Assembly (NCBI RefSeq): GCF_014193255.1
Contig: NZ_JACHZB010000001.1
Span: 62,001-126,000 of the forward strand
DNA length: 64,000 bases
Origin: Rhizobium sp. BK196
GTDB lineage: Bacteria > Pseudomonadota > Alphaproteobacteria > Rhizobiales > Rhizobiaceae
Direction of reading: 5' to 3'
Shown here: positions 53,139 through 61,518 of the stretch, in pieces
Layout of the letters: each line of letters opens with the position of its first letter
Position numbering within the stretch: position 1 is the first letter of the stretch
Position numbers and translations under genes: made by a program
The notes under the pieces: model-generated
Told to the model about the DNA's origin: nothing
Databases searched by the model: none
What the model saw: the letters and a program-made list of their open reading frames with translations, nothing else

Positions 53139-54140
53139 ATGTTTAGCGATGACCACTTCTTGCCGCTGCTTCTGATCAACATCCTGGGGATTGCGGGTAT
53201 CATCGTATGGCACAGTCAGGGCAGAAGCCGTCAGACAGGCCGCCTGATCGCCCAGATTCTGTTCTTCGCCGGCATGAGTCTCGTGCTCTATATGGGGGGC
53301 ATCGCTCCGCATAAGCCCGATGACGTCTACACGGAAGGTTTTGCCGCGCTGCTTTCCAAATCGGCCAGAATGCTCTGGTGGACCCATCTCGCGTGGACGA
53401 TCATCGGCTTCATCCACATCTACGTCAGGCTCAATCACAAGCCGCGGGAAGCCCACCTCATCATGGACATAGCTGTCGCCATCATCTATCTCGGCGTGGC
53501 GCTGTCGGTCATGGGCTTCGTCTTCGGCATGCCGATCGCCACACTGGTGACGACTTCCGGCGTCGTCGCCGTTATCCTGGGCCTGGCGCTCCAGAATACG
53601 CTCGGCGACGTGTTTTCCGGCATCGCTCTGACGCTCGGCAAGGCCTATGCCATCGGTGACTGGGTTGAGCTAAGCAATGGCACCGCAGGTCGTGTCACCG
53701 AGACCAACTGGCGCTCCACCAACCTGCTGACCGGCGCGAATAACATCGCAGTACTGCCGAACAGCATGCTGGCGCGACAAGGCTTGACCAGTCTCAGCCG
53801 CCCTGACGAGACGCATCAGATCACGTTGTCTGTGCGCTTTGCCGCCGGGCAACGGCCGCGCGTCGTCGAAGACGTCATGCGGTCGGTGTTGCAAGGCAGT
53901 ACCCTGATCGTCAAGGATCCGCCGCCAGCCGTTGCCCTGAAGACAATCGACGCGATCGCAATCGAGGTGGAACTGCAGTTCCGTGTCGCCAGTCTTGCCA
54001 TGGGAATCTCCGCCAGGAACGAGCTCATTGAGCTTATCCATGACCAATGCGAGGCAAGCCGTCTTTCGCTGGCCATGCCCGCCGAAAGCCTCGTCTATGC
54101 GCCGACCGCAGAGCGGCGAGTCTTCCGCTCCGAGTGCTGA
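53139..54140 (+). CDS. MscS family mechanosensitive channel
   Basis: About 333 residues. Four or more N-terminal hydrophobic helices are followed by the pore-lining TM3 GLALQNTLGDVFSGIAL and the beta domain with DWVELSNGTAGRVTETNWRS. It should be an inner-membrane channel that opens on membrane tension; a GTG 12 bases upstream is an alternative start. Last gene of the + strand cluster, converging with the Rrf2 gene with 7 bases between stops. Confidence 0.88.
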   Translation: MFSDDHFLPLLLINILGIAGIIVWHSQGRSRQTGRLIAQILFFAGMSLVLYMGGIAPHKPDDVYTEGFAALLSKSARMLWWTHLAWTIIGFIHIYVRLNHKPREAHLIMDIAVAIIYLGVALSVMGFVFGMPIATLVTTSGVVAVILGLALQNTLGDVFSGIALTLGKAYAIGDWVELSNGTAGRVTETNWRSTNLLTGANNIAVLPNSMLARQGLTSLSRPDETHQITLSVRFAAGQRPRVVEDVMRSVLQGSTLIVKDPPPAVALKTIDAIAIEVELQFRVASLAMGISARNELIELIHDQCEASRLSLAMPAESLVYAPTAERRVFRSEC

Positions 54141-54147
54141 ATCGAGC

Positions 54148-54636
54148 TCATCCCGCGCGCTTTAGAACCCAGTCGAAAGTATCCTTCCAGATGGCCGGAG
54201 GCGTTTCCCGCGACAGTATCTCTCCAAGATCCGCCAGCGTGACGCTGCGCAGTTTCTGGCGCCAGGCTTCGTCGGCCTCCCACATGATGCGAGCCACCGC
54301 GCAAGGGCTGCTGTCGCAATAGCCTTTAGGACGGCAAGGGTTGTTGGCGCGGATGTTGTCGCAGACAAAGGTCCGCGATTTGCCTTCCACCGCCTCCACT
54401 ATCTCGAGAAAATTCAATTCCGCCGGCGGTCTTGCCAGGCGATAGCCGCCGGACGGGCCGAGGGTTGAATGAACGAGCCCGGCCTGAGACAGGCTCTGCA
54501 GTGCCTTGGATAGATATTCCTTTGGAAGCCCGTGCAGCTCGGCCAGCGCCTTGGTCGACAGATAGCGCCCTTCGGGCAGGCCAGCGAGAATAGCGCAGCA
54601 GTGCAGCGCCCATTCAACTTGGCTCTTTAAAATCAT
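54148..54636 (-). CDS. Rrf2 family transcriptional regulator
   Basis: 162 residues. The winged helix is at the N-terminus (STKALAELHGLPKEYLSKAL; GPSGGYRLARP). The middle has four cysteines, C-x8-C-x5-C-x4-C (from FVCDNI to SSPC), a pattern that can hold an iron-sulfur cluster as in IscR and NsrR. So it may sense oxidants, nitric oxide or iron. Its own promoter has the palindrome GGATATTAAATATCC, also found before the AhpD-like cluster, which it converges with. Confidence 0.9.
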   Translation of the reverse strand: MILKSQVEWALHCCAILAGLPEGRYLSTKALAELHGLPKEYLSKALQSLSQAGLVHSTLGPSGGYRLARPPAELNFLEIVEAVEGKSRTFVCDNIRANNPCRPKGYCDSSPCAVARIMWEADEAWRQKLRSVTLADLGEILSRETPPAIWKDTFDWVLKRAG

Positions 54637-54674
54637 TGATCCGTTCCGAGATGGAGAAAATCAGCACATATTAT

Positions 54675-54689
54675 GGATATTAAATATCC
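54675..54689. promoter_or_regulatory. Rrf2 operator in the Rrf2 promoter
   Basis: GGATATT-A-AATATCC is a perfect palindrome 39 bases upstream of the Rrf2 start. It probably serves autoregulation; the near-copy at 50158-50172 suggests a common regulon. Confidence 0.7.
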
Positions 54690-54786
54690 CTATATCTATC
54701 GTCTGTAAACATCGAGGGCGGAGCCCTCCAAGTCAGGGCATCTCATCGACGAAGGCCCCTAGCAAGTGCGCCACGATCAATGTCGG

Positions 54787-55695
54787 TCATCGCGATGCGG
54801 CCGGCATGACATCAGCACCTTCAATGACATAGGTCGCATAACGATGGTCGCGGATCAGGCTTATCTTTTGCCCTCGCCATTCGAGCAGCATGAAATAGGA
54901 AGGACCGTCAGGCGGTGCGTCTGATACCAGCAGTATTTCTCGGCCTTCCAGCAAGGCCGGTTCGATCCTGACTGGCGGATATTCGGCATAATAGGTGAAG
55001 AACCGGCCGACATCGGCAGCACCGGAGATTTCCGGCCGCCGCGCCTGACGAAGCCGGACATCGTCGGCCAGCAGGCGGCGCAAGGCGTCCCAGTCACGGG
55101 CGTTGAAGAGCGTTGCGAAGTTCAGGGCTTCGGGGCTCGGCGGCGGCGCGACCTCGGACCGAACGTCGGAGACGGCGCGCAACCTCGCCCGGCCGCGCGC
55201 CAGATGCGCCTTGACGGCATCGACGCTCAATTCTAGCAGCGCTGCGATATCCGCAAGCGACTCTCCGAGTACATCCTTGAGGATGACGGCGCTGCGTTGC
55301 GGCACCGGCAATTCTGCAAAATGGCTGAGCGCTATCAGCACCGTGTCCTGCCGGATCAGCGCGTCTTCGGGGCCGACGGCGCCGATATCGGCGAGATCGA
55401 AGGCCGTCTCAAGAGGTTCGGCCCGACGCGTGCTGCGCTGGCGCAGGGCATCGATGGCTCCGTTATGGACGATACGAAAGAGCCACGGTCGCAGCGGCGT
55501 GTCCGGCGGGATCGAGTCCGCCGTCGCAAAGACCCTGGCGAACGCATCCTGAATCACATCCTCGCCGTCGATGACAGAACCCACCAGACGGGCAGCATAG
55601 CGATGCAGTTCGGGGCGAAGCGCATCCGCTTCGCTCGCGAGCGCTGCCAGCAGAATCTTCCTCTTTGCGTCTTCGAGAGCAGCGTCTTCCGTCAT
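54787..55695 (-). CDS. ECF RNA polymerase sigma factor with C-terminal SnoaL-like domain
   Basis: 302 residues. Region 2 reads GEDVIQDAFARVF, followed by LRPWLFRIVHNGAIDAL; region 4 contains ESLADIAALLELSVDAVKAH and LARGRARLR. After residue ~180 a SnoaL-like (NTF2 fold) domain follows (FATLFNARDWDALRRLLADD), as in ECF41-like sigma factors, where it regulates activity in place of an anti-sigma factor. Its start overlaps the stop of the SDR gene by four bases (ATGA), so the two form an operon. Confidence 0.87.
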   Translation of the reverse strand: MTEDAALEDAKRKILLAALASEADALRPELHRYAARLVGSVIDGEDVIQDAFARVFATADSIPPDTPLRPWLFRIVHNGAIDALRQRSTRRAEPLETAFDLADIGAVGPEDALIRQDTVLIALSHFAELPVPQRSAVILKDVLGESLADIAALLELSVDAVKAHLARGRARLRAVSDVRSEVAPPPSPEALNFATLFNARDWDALRRLLADDVRLRQARRPEISGAADVGRFFTYYAEYPPVRIEPALLEGREILLVSDAPPDGPSYFMLLEWRGQKISLIRDHRYATYVIEGADVMPAASR

Positions 55696-56435
55696 TCGAT
55701 GACCGTCACTCCCGTATCCCCGCGCACGCCGTAGACCATGGCCCCGGCGAGATCAGTCCTGCCGATCAGGTCGGCGACCATATCGCCAAAAGCCCGCGGC
55801 GTCATATCCGGCCAGGTCGCGGCCTGTTCGGCAAATGTCCGGCCCGCCTTCTGAGCATAGGCCGTAATGCCGGTATCGCCCACCCCCGTTCCGACGAACA
55901 TCTGCCGGGGGACGATGACCCGGAAGCAAAGGCCGAGGCCGAGTTCGGCCGACAGCGCCTCGGCATATTTCGCAATGAACCACTGCGCGCGCTTGGCGCC
56001 CGCATAACCGCCCGAGAGCGGCGACCCCTGCACGGCAGCTCCGCTGGAGACCAGAACGACAAGCCCGCCCGGCGCCATCGGCAGGGTCAGGGCCGCCTGT
56101 ACCCAGTGCAGCGCAGCCTTTACGTCGACATTCCAGTTGGTCGTGAATGCCTCCCAGCCGATCCGGTCGATCCGCTCCATCGGCGGTTCCGCACCGGCAT
56201 TCATGATGACGACATCAGGTTGCGTCTCCTCCATGATCCGCCATGCCGCGTCGACATCGGTCGCATCGGCCGACAGGGCGGTGACGGCCCCTTGCTCGCC
56301 CGCCCCCTGCGCGGCATCAGCATTCCGGGCGACCACGGTGACTTGCGCTGCGCGCGCCACGAATGCTTCGGCGAGCCCCCTCCCCAGGCCTCGGCTCCCG
56401 CCGACGACCACAATTCGCTTTCCGTCCAGATCCAT
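55692..56435 (-). CDS. SDR family oxidoreductase
   Basis: 247 residues. GGSRGLGRG is the cofactor site and MNAGAEPP the usual NNAG position; the catalytic Ser is in VSSGAAV and GYAGAKRA holds the Tyr-x-x-x-Lys. First gene of an operon with the ECF41-like sigma factor; ECF41 sigma genes are often next to such oxidoreductases or carboxymuconolactone-like proteins. Substrate unknown. Confidence 0.88.
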   Translation of the reverse strand: MDLDGKRIVVVGGSRGLGRGLAEAFVARAAQVTVVARNADAAQGAGEQGAVTALSADATDVDAAWRIMEETQPDVVIMNAGAEPPMERIDRIGWEAFTTNWNVDVKAALHWVQAALTLPMAPGGLVVLVSSGAAVQGSPLSGGYAGAKRAQWFIAKYAEALSAELGLGLCFRVIVPRQMFVGTGVGDTGITAYAQKAGRTFAEQAATWPDMTPRAFGDMVADLIGRTDLAGAMVYGVRGDTGVTVIE

Positions 56436-56970
56436 CTCTCAGTCCTCATTCGGGTCGGTTCAACCGTTCGACGACGGTCGCAATTACGACGTTCCAGCGA
56501 GGCAAAAAGAGTCATTGCCATCTGCGATTTCTGGCGGCCGGCGTTTAAAGATCTGGCTCGGCCGAAATTCGGCGGCGATCGATGTCGGCCTTGAACGGAA
56601 GCGGCCGTGGATTTCGCTCTCCCGAAACAACGGCATCCGTGAAGGCACGGATGATTGCGCGCAATTTTCTGATACTATACACTCGCGCGACTGCATTGAG
56701 AGCTTCCGTCCGGGGTTTATCATGCGAGGGGAACAACGATCCGATGGGGCATCTGCGGCACCCAGGCGCGACGATGACGACCAGATCGTCCCCATCGCCG
56801 GCTCCGCTTTTTCGTCTATCAAGCTGATCAAGAAAAACAGCACGCTCAAACCGTGCAATCGCCTGCTCTACGGCATGTGCTCCACGCATCCCGAAATCAT
56901 CACCCCAGGCGGGGAAGCGTCTTCATCCTGATCCCTGCAGCCCCGCCGCATTCCGGAAAGGACCTGCCAA
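56436..56970. other. Gene-poor region before the Tat-exported hydrolase
   Basis: Open frames on both strands lack family features. The best + strand candidate is a 69-residue frame at 56722-56931 starting MRGEQRSDGASAAPRRDDDD, with no recognised domain. AT-rich DNA near 56660-56690 (ctgatactatacactcgcgc) may hold the promoter. Confidence 0.35.
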
Positions 56971-57936
56971 ATGACCCAGGATTTCAGACTTTCCCGTCGC
57001 GGGTTTTGTCTCTGCTGCATGGCTGCCTCGTCATTCGCCGTATCGGGAGGCTGGCTCACCCCGAAACAGGTATTCGCGAAGGCTCAGGGCATCGTCGATC
57101 TGATCCGCGACGCTGCCGCCAAGGACCCGATCAAGGTCCACAAGGCAAGGGCCGGCATATCGGTCCTCGAAGGATCGGGCGGAAACATCGCCGTCCTGAC
57201 GGGGGCGGACGGAAAGGTTCTCATCGACGGCGGCATCACCGCGTCCCGGCCGCGGTTACTCGAGGCCCTGGCCGGACTTGGCAAACAGCCGATCAGTCAT
57301 CTCATCAACACGCACTGGCATTTCGATCATACGGATGGAAACGCATGGCTGAACGCCGAGGGCGCGGCCATCCTGGCGCATGAAAACACCTGCAAACACC
57401 TGATGTCGGTCGTGAGGGTCGAAGACTGGGATTACGAGTTCCCGCGACCGCCGCTCCCCGCGGTGCCCTCGGAAACCGTCGGCGACGAGATGTCCCTCAA
57501 GCTCGACAAAGCCACCCTGATGCTGAAGCATCATCCGAATGCTCACACCGATGGCGACATCTCCGTCACCTTCGGCGAAGCAAACGTCGTCCATGCCGGA
57601 GACCTCTACTGGTACGGCATCTATCCCTTCATCGACTATTCGACCGGCGGCGGGATCGACGGGCTGATCAAGGCGGTCGAGGACATCCTGGCCAATGTCG
57701 CCAATGACACGATCGTCATCCCCGGTCACGGCCATCCCGTCAGCAACAAAAAGGAACTCACCGAGTACAGGACGATGCTGGTCGATATCCGCGGGAACGT
57801 CGCGAAACTGAAAGAGGCCGGAAAGCCGATCGACGAGGTCATTGCCGCAAAGCCGACAACCGAGTTCGATGCGAAATGGGGGCAGTTCCTTGTCACCCCT
57901 GAATTGTTCACGCGCCTCGTCTATCATGGCGTCTGA
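56971..57936 (+). CDS. Tat-exported metallo-beta-lactamase fold hydrolase
   Basis: 321 residues. A twin-arginine signal ([19 protein letters not shown]) at residues 6-24 means the folded enzyme is sent to the periplasm. The zinc site is [11 protein letters not shown] (His115, His117, Asp119, His120), then [16 protein letters not shown] with the bridging Asp, and PGHGHP. Relatives in this group act on lactones, quinone-related or unknown compounds. AAAGGA precedes the ATG. It is followed by the DUF2200 gene in the same direction. Confidence 0.88.
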   Translation: MTQDFRLSRRGFCLCCMAASSFAVSGGWLTPKQVFAKAQGIVDLIRDAAAKDPIKVHKARAGISVLEGSGGNIAVLTGADGKVLIDGGITASRPRLLEALAGLGKQPISHLINTHWHFDHTDGNAWLNAEGAAILAHENTCKHLMSVVRVEDWDYEFPRPPLPAVPSETVGDEMSLKLDKATLMLKHHPNAHTDGDISVTFGEANVVHAGDLYWYGIYPFIDYSTGGGIDGLIKAVEDILANVANDTIVIPGHGHPVSNKKELTEYRTMLVDIRGNVAKLKEAGKPIDEVIAAKPTTEFDAKWGQFLVTPELFTRLVYHGV

Positions 57937-57998
57937 AAAGATCGCGCAACGGGAAAGCTGGCCGCACGGTCGCGAGATGCGCAACGTCAGGAGGAGGC

Positions 57999-58349
57999 AT
58001 GACGAAGCATCGTATCTATTCGGTAAGCGTGGCAAGCGTTTACCCCCATTATCTCGCCAAGGCCGAGAAGAAAGGCCGCACCAAAGCGGAGGTCGATGAG
58101 ATCATCTGCTGGCTGACGGGGCATAGTCCGGAGAGCCTGCGCGATGAGCTGGCGCAGAAAACCAGCTTCGAAGATTTCTTTGCGCAGGCGCCGGCAATGA
58201 ACCCTTCCCGTTCGCTTATAACAGGCGTCGTCTGCGGCGTGCGCGTCGAGGAGATCGAGGAGCCGACCATGCGGGAGATCCGCTACCTGGACAAGCTGGT
58301 CGACGAGCTCGCCAAGGGAAAGACGATGGAGAAGATCCTGCGGGCATAG
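57999..58349 (+). CDS. DUF2200 family protein
   Basis: 116 residues starting [20 protein letters not shown], the family start, with WLTGHS near residue 38 and [20 protein letters not shown] near residue 70. Function is unknown in this small bacterial family. It is 62 bases after the Tat-exported hydrolase gene; AGGAGG lies before the ATG. Confidence 0.85.
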   Translation: MTKHRIYSVSVASVYPHYLAKAEKKGRTKAEVDEIICWLTGHSPESLRDELAQKTSFEDFFAQAPAMNPSRSLITGVVCGVRVEEIEEPTMREIRYLDKLVDELAKGKTMEKILRA

Positions 58350-58407
58350 CCGGCGGCCCCGGCCCGCGGCTTCAGTCGACCGCTCCGCATCTCAGATAAC
58401 GGCGGGG

Positions 58408-58586
58408 GGAGCCCCCTCACCTTAACCCTCTCCCCGCCGGGTAGAGGGGACGTAGCATACGACGCCTTGGAGATTGACGAGACGGTGCAACACCCCCCCT
58501 TCTCGCCGGCGGGGTCCGAAGGACGGGTCGAGACGACCCGTGGCTCGACTCCGGTCAGGTGCCCGAAGGTCGGATGAGGGGGCCGC
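58408..58586. repeat. RIME-like repeat (long form with inserted segment)
   Basis: Same unit as 21755-21893: gagccccctcaccttaaccc, then tctccccgccgggtagaggg, gacgccttggagattgacga, and at the end aggtgcccgaaggtcggatg. Between cggcgggg and the last part is an extra ~45-base segment (gtccgaaggacgggtcgaga and tccggtcag) that is missing in the 21.8 kb copy. Confidence 0.75.
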
Positions 58587-58639
58587 ACACCCCGTTTCAG
58601 GGCTTGAATCACTTGACCACAACTCAACCACGGTGCGGA

Positions 58640-59257
58640 TCAGGCCAACAACCCGTGCAGGACAAGATCGATATGGGCTTTCACATAGGCGTCCTTGTCC
58701 AGAACTCGCCGCTCGTCGAAGAGCAGCTTGAAGAACAGGAAGGTGATGGCGGGCGCCACGACTGCGTCGGAAAACGCGGCCGGCCCCGAGCGGAATTCGC
58801 CGAGCCTTACCCCGTCATCGATGATGGACTGCAATTGCAGGTCGAGAGGATCGATGAATGCCTCGTGGTGTCTATCGACGATATGGGGGAAGCGCGAACC
58901 TTCGGCGATGATGAACCGCATCATCTCGCGCAATCTGCGATCGCTGACCATGAGATCGTAGATCTGCTCGATCGTCCTCTGCAGCCGCTCCACGGCGGTG
59001 CCCTTCTGCTCGCTTACACGCGCCAGAAAACCTTCCAGCGGCACCGAAATGTGCCTGATCATCGCTTCGAATAGCTGCTCTTTCGTCTCGAAGTAAACAT
59101 AGACCGTTCCCTTCGTGACCCCCACCCTGGCGGCAATGTCTTCGACACGCGTCGCGACATAACCGCGCTCGACGAACTCTTCGAACGCCGCCTCCAGGAT
59201 CTCTGCGGGCCGGCGGGCCTTTTGCTCGGCGCGCGTCAACTTCATCGTATCAGGCAT
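58640..59257 (-). CDS. TetR/AcrR family regulator of the RND operon
   Basis: 205 residues. The helix-turn-helix is YVATRVEDIAARVGVTKGTV with YVYFETKEQLF. The C-terminal ligand domain resembles TetR_C of the AcrR/YbiH group (PHIVDRHHEAFIDPLD). AAGGTGA precedes the ATG. It is divergent from the efflux operon with an inverted repeat in the gap, so it should repress those genes and itself. Confidence 0.9.
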   Translation of the reverse strand: MPDTMKLTRAEQKARRPAEILEAAFEEFVERGYVATRVEDIAARVGVTKGTVYVYFETKEQLFEAMIRHISVPLEGFLARVSEQKGTAVERLQRTIEQIYDLMVSDRRLREMMRFIIAEGSRFPHIVDRHHEAFIDPLDLQLQSIIDDGVRLGEFRSGPAAFSDAVVAPAITFLFFKLLFDERRVLDKDAYVKAHIDLVLHGLLA

Positions 59258-59303
59258 GGTTCACCTTGAGCGTTTTTTGTGATCGGGCGTCAAGATAATT
59301 TCT

Positions 59304-59325
59304 ATTGACTAACGAGTCAGTCAAT
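59304..59325. promoter_or_regulatory. Operator/promoter of the RND efflux operon
   Basis: ATTGACT (59304-59310) and AGTCAAT (59319-59325) are inverted, 8 bases apart, and TTGACT also serves as a -35 for the efflux operon. Binding of the divergent TetR protein here would block the promoter. Confidence 0.6.
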
Positions 59326-59362
59326 ATTATCCGTCTGCCGAACCGATGCAAGAGGTCAAATC

Positions 59363-60439
59363 ATGAAAACCGTCCTTGTTGCCGCCTGGCTGGGCGTCAG
59401 CGCAGTCGCGCTCGCCTCATGCGAAGAGAAAAGCGCGAGTGAGGCAAAGCCGAAGAATGTGGAAGCTGTCGTGGCCAAGGTCACGCCAACAGTCGAAAAC
59501 AACGCCATAACAGGCGAAGTCAGCGCACGCGTCGAGAGCGACCTTTCCTTCAGGGTCAGCGGGCGCATTGTCGAGCGTCTCGTCGATGTCGGCTCGTCCG
59601 TGAAGGCGGGACAGGTGCTGGCGCGCATGGACGCGGAGGAACAGAAGGCCGATCTCGGAGTCGCCACCGCTAACCTGCAGTCGGCACTTGCCCAGCAGAC
59701 GCAGGCCCAGCTCGCTTTCGACCGGCAGCAGAACCTCTTCAGGACGCAGGTTGCGACCCGTGCCGCGCTCGATCAGGCCCAGGAAGCGCTGCTGACCGCT
59801 GAGGGCGGCGTGAAACTCGCGCAGGCGCAATTCGATACGGCAAAGGACGCCCTCTCCTACACGGAACTGCGCGCCGATGCCGATGGCGTCATTACCGCCA
59901 GAAACGCCGAAGTCGGCCAGGTCGCGCAGGCAGCACAGCTCATATTCACGCTTGCGCATGATGGGCCGCGCGATGCCGTCTTCAACGTCTTCGAATCCCT
60001 CTATCTCGGCCGCAATCTTGAAAACACCGTTGCCGTCAGCTCCCTTTCGGCTCCATCTCACAAGATAGAAGCTTCCGTGCGCGAGATATCGCCGACGATC
60101 GACCCGTCGACCGGAACGATCAGGGTCAAGGTGGGCCTCGAAGCCACACCGGACATGCAGCTTGGCGCTCCCGTCGTCGGCACCTTCCGCTCCAAAGCGC
60201 AAAACGCAATCGAATTACCGTGGTCGGCCATGGCCTCGAAGGGCGGCCAGCCGGCCGTCTGGATCGTCGACCCCGCCTCGTCGAGCGTGTCGCTCCGCCC
60301 GGTCGATGTCTCCGACTACGAGACCGGCCGTTTTGCCGTGCGCGCAGGTGTCTCGCAGGGCGATATCGTCGTCGTCGACGGCACGAAATTCCTACGACCG
60401 GGCGAGGTCGTCGCATACGGCAAGGGAGCCGCAGAATGA
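59363..60439 (+). CDS. RND efflux adaptor (membrane fusion protein), first copy
   Basis: 358 residues. A lipoprotein signal ends in LASC with Cys20. Lipoyl-like halves flank a helical hairpin: SGRIVERLVDVGSSVKAGQV and ADGVITARNAEVGQVAQ, with ALAQQTQAQLAFDRQQNL as the hairpin. It should link the RND permease to an outer-membrane channel. It overlaps the second adaptor gene by four bases (ATGA). Confidence 0.92.
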   Translation: MKTVLVAAWLGVSAVALASCEEKSASEAKPKNVEAVVAKVTPTVENNAITGEVSARVESDLSFRVSGRIVERLVDVGSSVKAGQVLARMDAEEQKADLGVATANLQSALAQQTQAQLAFDRQQNLFRTQVATRAALDQAQEALLTAEGGVKLAQAQFDTAKDALSYTELRADADGVITARNAEVGQVAQAAQLIFTLAHDGPRDAVFNVFESLYLGRNLENTVAVSSLSAPSHKIEASVREISPTIDPSTGTIRVKVGLEATPDMQLGAPVVGTFRSKAQNAIELPWSAMASKGGQPAVWIVDPASSSVSLRPVDVSDYETGRFAVRAGVSQGDIVVVDGTKFLRPGEVVAYGKGAAE

Positions 60440-61506
60440 ATATCCGTATCACAGCCGGCCTTGCGATCCTCGGGTCACTGCTGCTCGCCTCCTGCCAGAA
60501 ACAGGAAGAAGCGCATGCGGAGCCGCCACGCCCCGTCCTTTCCGTCGTCGTCACGTCGACAGCGGCCTCCGCACTCAGCCTGCCGGGCACGGTCCAGGCC
60601 AGGATCGAGACCCAGCTTGCGTTTCGCGTGCTGGGACGGGTCATCGCGCGCAAGGTCAGCGTCGGCGATGTCGTCAGGAAGGGCGATATCATTGCCGCCA
60701 TCGATCCGCTGGCGCTGGAGCTTGCGGTCAGAAGCTCGCAGTCCGAGCTTTCGAATGCGCAGGCCCAGCTCGCCAATGCCGCCTCCACCGAAGAACGCCA
60801 GCGATCCCTGCTCGAGAGCCGGTCGGGAAGCGAAGCGGCCTACGAAGAGGCCGAACTCGGGCGCAAGAGCGCCATCGCAGCGGTCGCCAAGGCGCAGGCC
60901 AATCTGGACAAGGCCGAAGAGCAGCTCGGCTACGCGCAGCTGAGAGCCGAATTCGACGGAGTCGTGACGGCGACTTCGGCCGAAGTGGGCCAGGTCGTGG
61001 CCGCGGGCCAGAGCATCGCCACAATCGCCCGCCCCGAACAGAGCGACGCGGTGATTGACATACCGGTCGCAAGCTTCGACGGCCTCAAGGTGGGATCGCC
61101 CTTCGAGGTTGCCCTCCAGCTGGACCCGACCATCCGAGCAAGCGGTATCGTCAGGGAGATCGCCCCGGAAGCCGAGGCGACGACGCGCACGCGGCGCACG
61201 AAAATAGCGCTCGTCGATCCGCCGGCCGCCTTTCGCCTGGGCTCGGTCGTCACCGCGACCGCAACCGTCAACGCCGAGCCGATGATCCTGCTCCCCTCCT
61301 CCTCCGTGCTGCTGAAGGACGGAAAGCCTGTTGTCTGGGTGATCGACACGGCCGCCGCCAAAGTTTCCATGCGCCCGATCAGGATCGACGGAGACATCCC
61401 CGAAGGAGGCTCCGTTCGCATCGCCGAGGGCGTCAGCCCGGGCGAGCACGTCGTCATCGCCGGCGTTCACAAGCTCGTCGATGGCCAGGCCGTCAGAATA
61501 GACTAA
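60436..61506 (+). CDS. RND efflux adaptor (membrane fusion protein), second copy
   Basis: 356 residues. Lipoprotein signal with LASC and Cys20 at the same place as in the first adaptor. LGRVIARKVSVGDVVRKGDI and EFDGVVTATSAEVGQVVAAG mark the lipoyl halves. It is clearly homologous to, but divergent from, the first adaptor. Two different adaptors for one permease suggest a heteromeric adaptor ring or different substrates. The permease follows after 12 bases. Confidence 0.92.
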   Translation: MNIRITAGLAILGSLLLASCQKQEEAHAEPPRPVLSVVVTSTAASALSLPGTVQARIETQLAFRVLGRVIARKVSVGDVVRKGDIIAAIDPLALELAVRSSQSELSNAQAQLANAASTEERQRSLLESRSGSEAAYEEAELGRKSAIAAVAKAQANLDKAEEQLGYAQLRAEFDGVVTATSAEVGQVVAAGQSIATIARPEQSDAVIDIPVASFDGLKVGSPFEVALQLDPTIRASGIVREIAPEAEATTRTRRTKIALVDPPAAFRLGSVVTATATVNAEPMILLPSSSVLLKDGKPVVWVIDTAAAKVSMRPIRIDGDIPEGGSVRIAEGVSPGEHVVIAGVHKLVDGQAVRID

Positions 61507-61518
61507 GGAAAAATCCCC

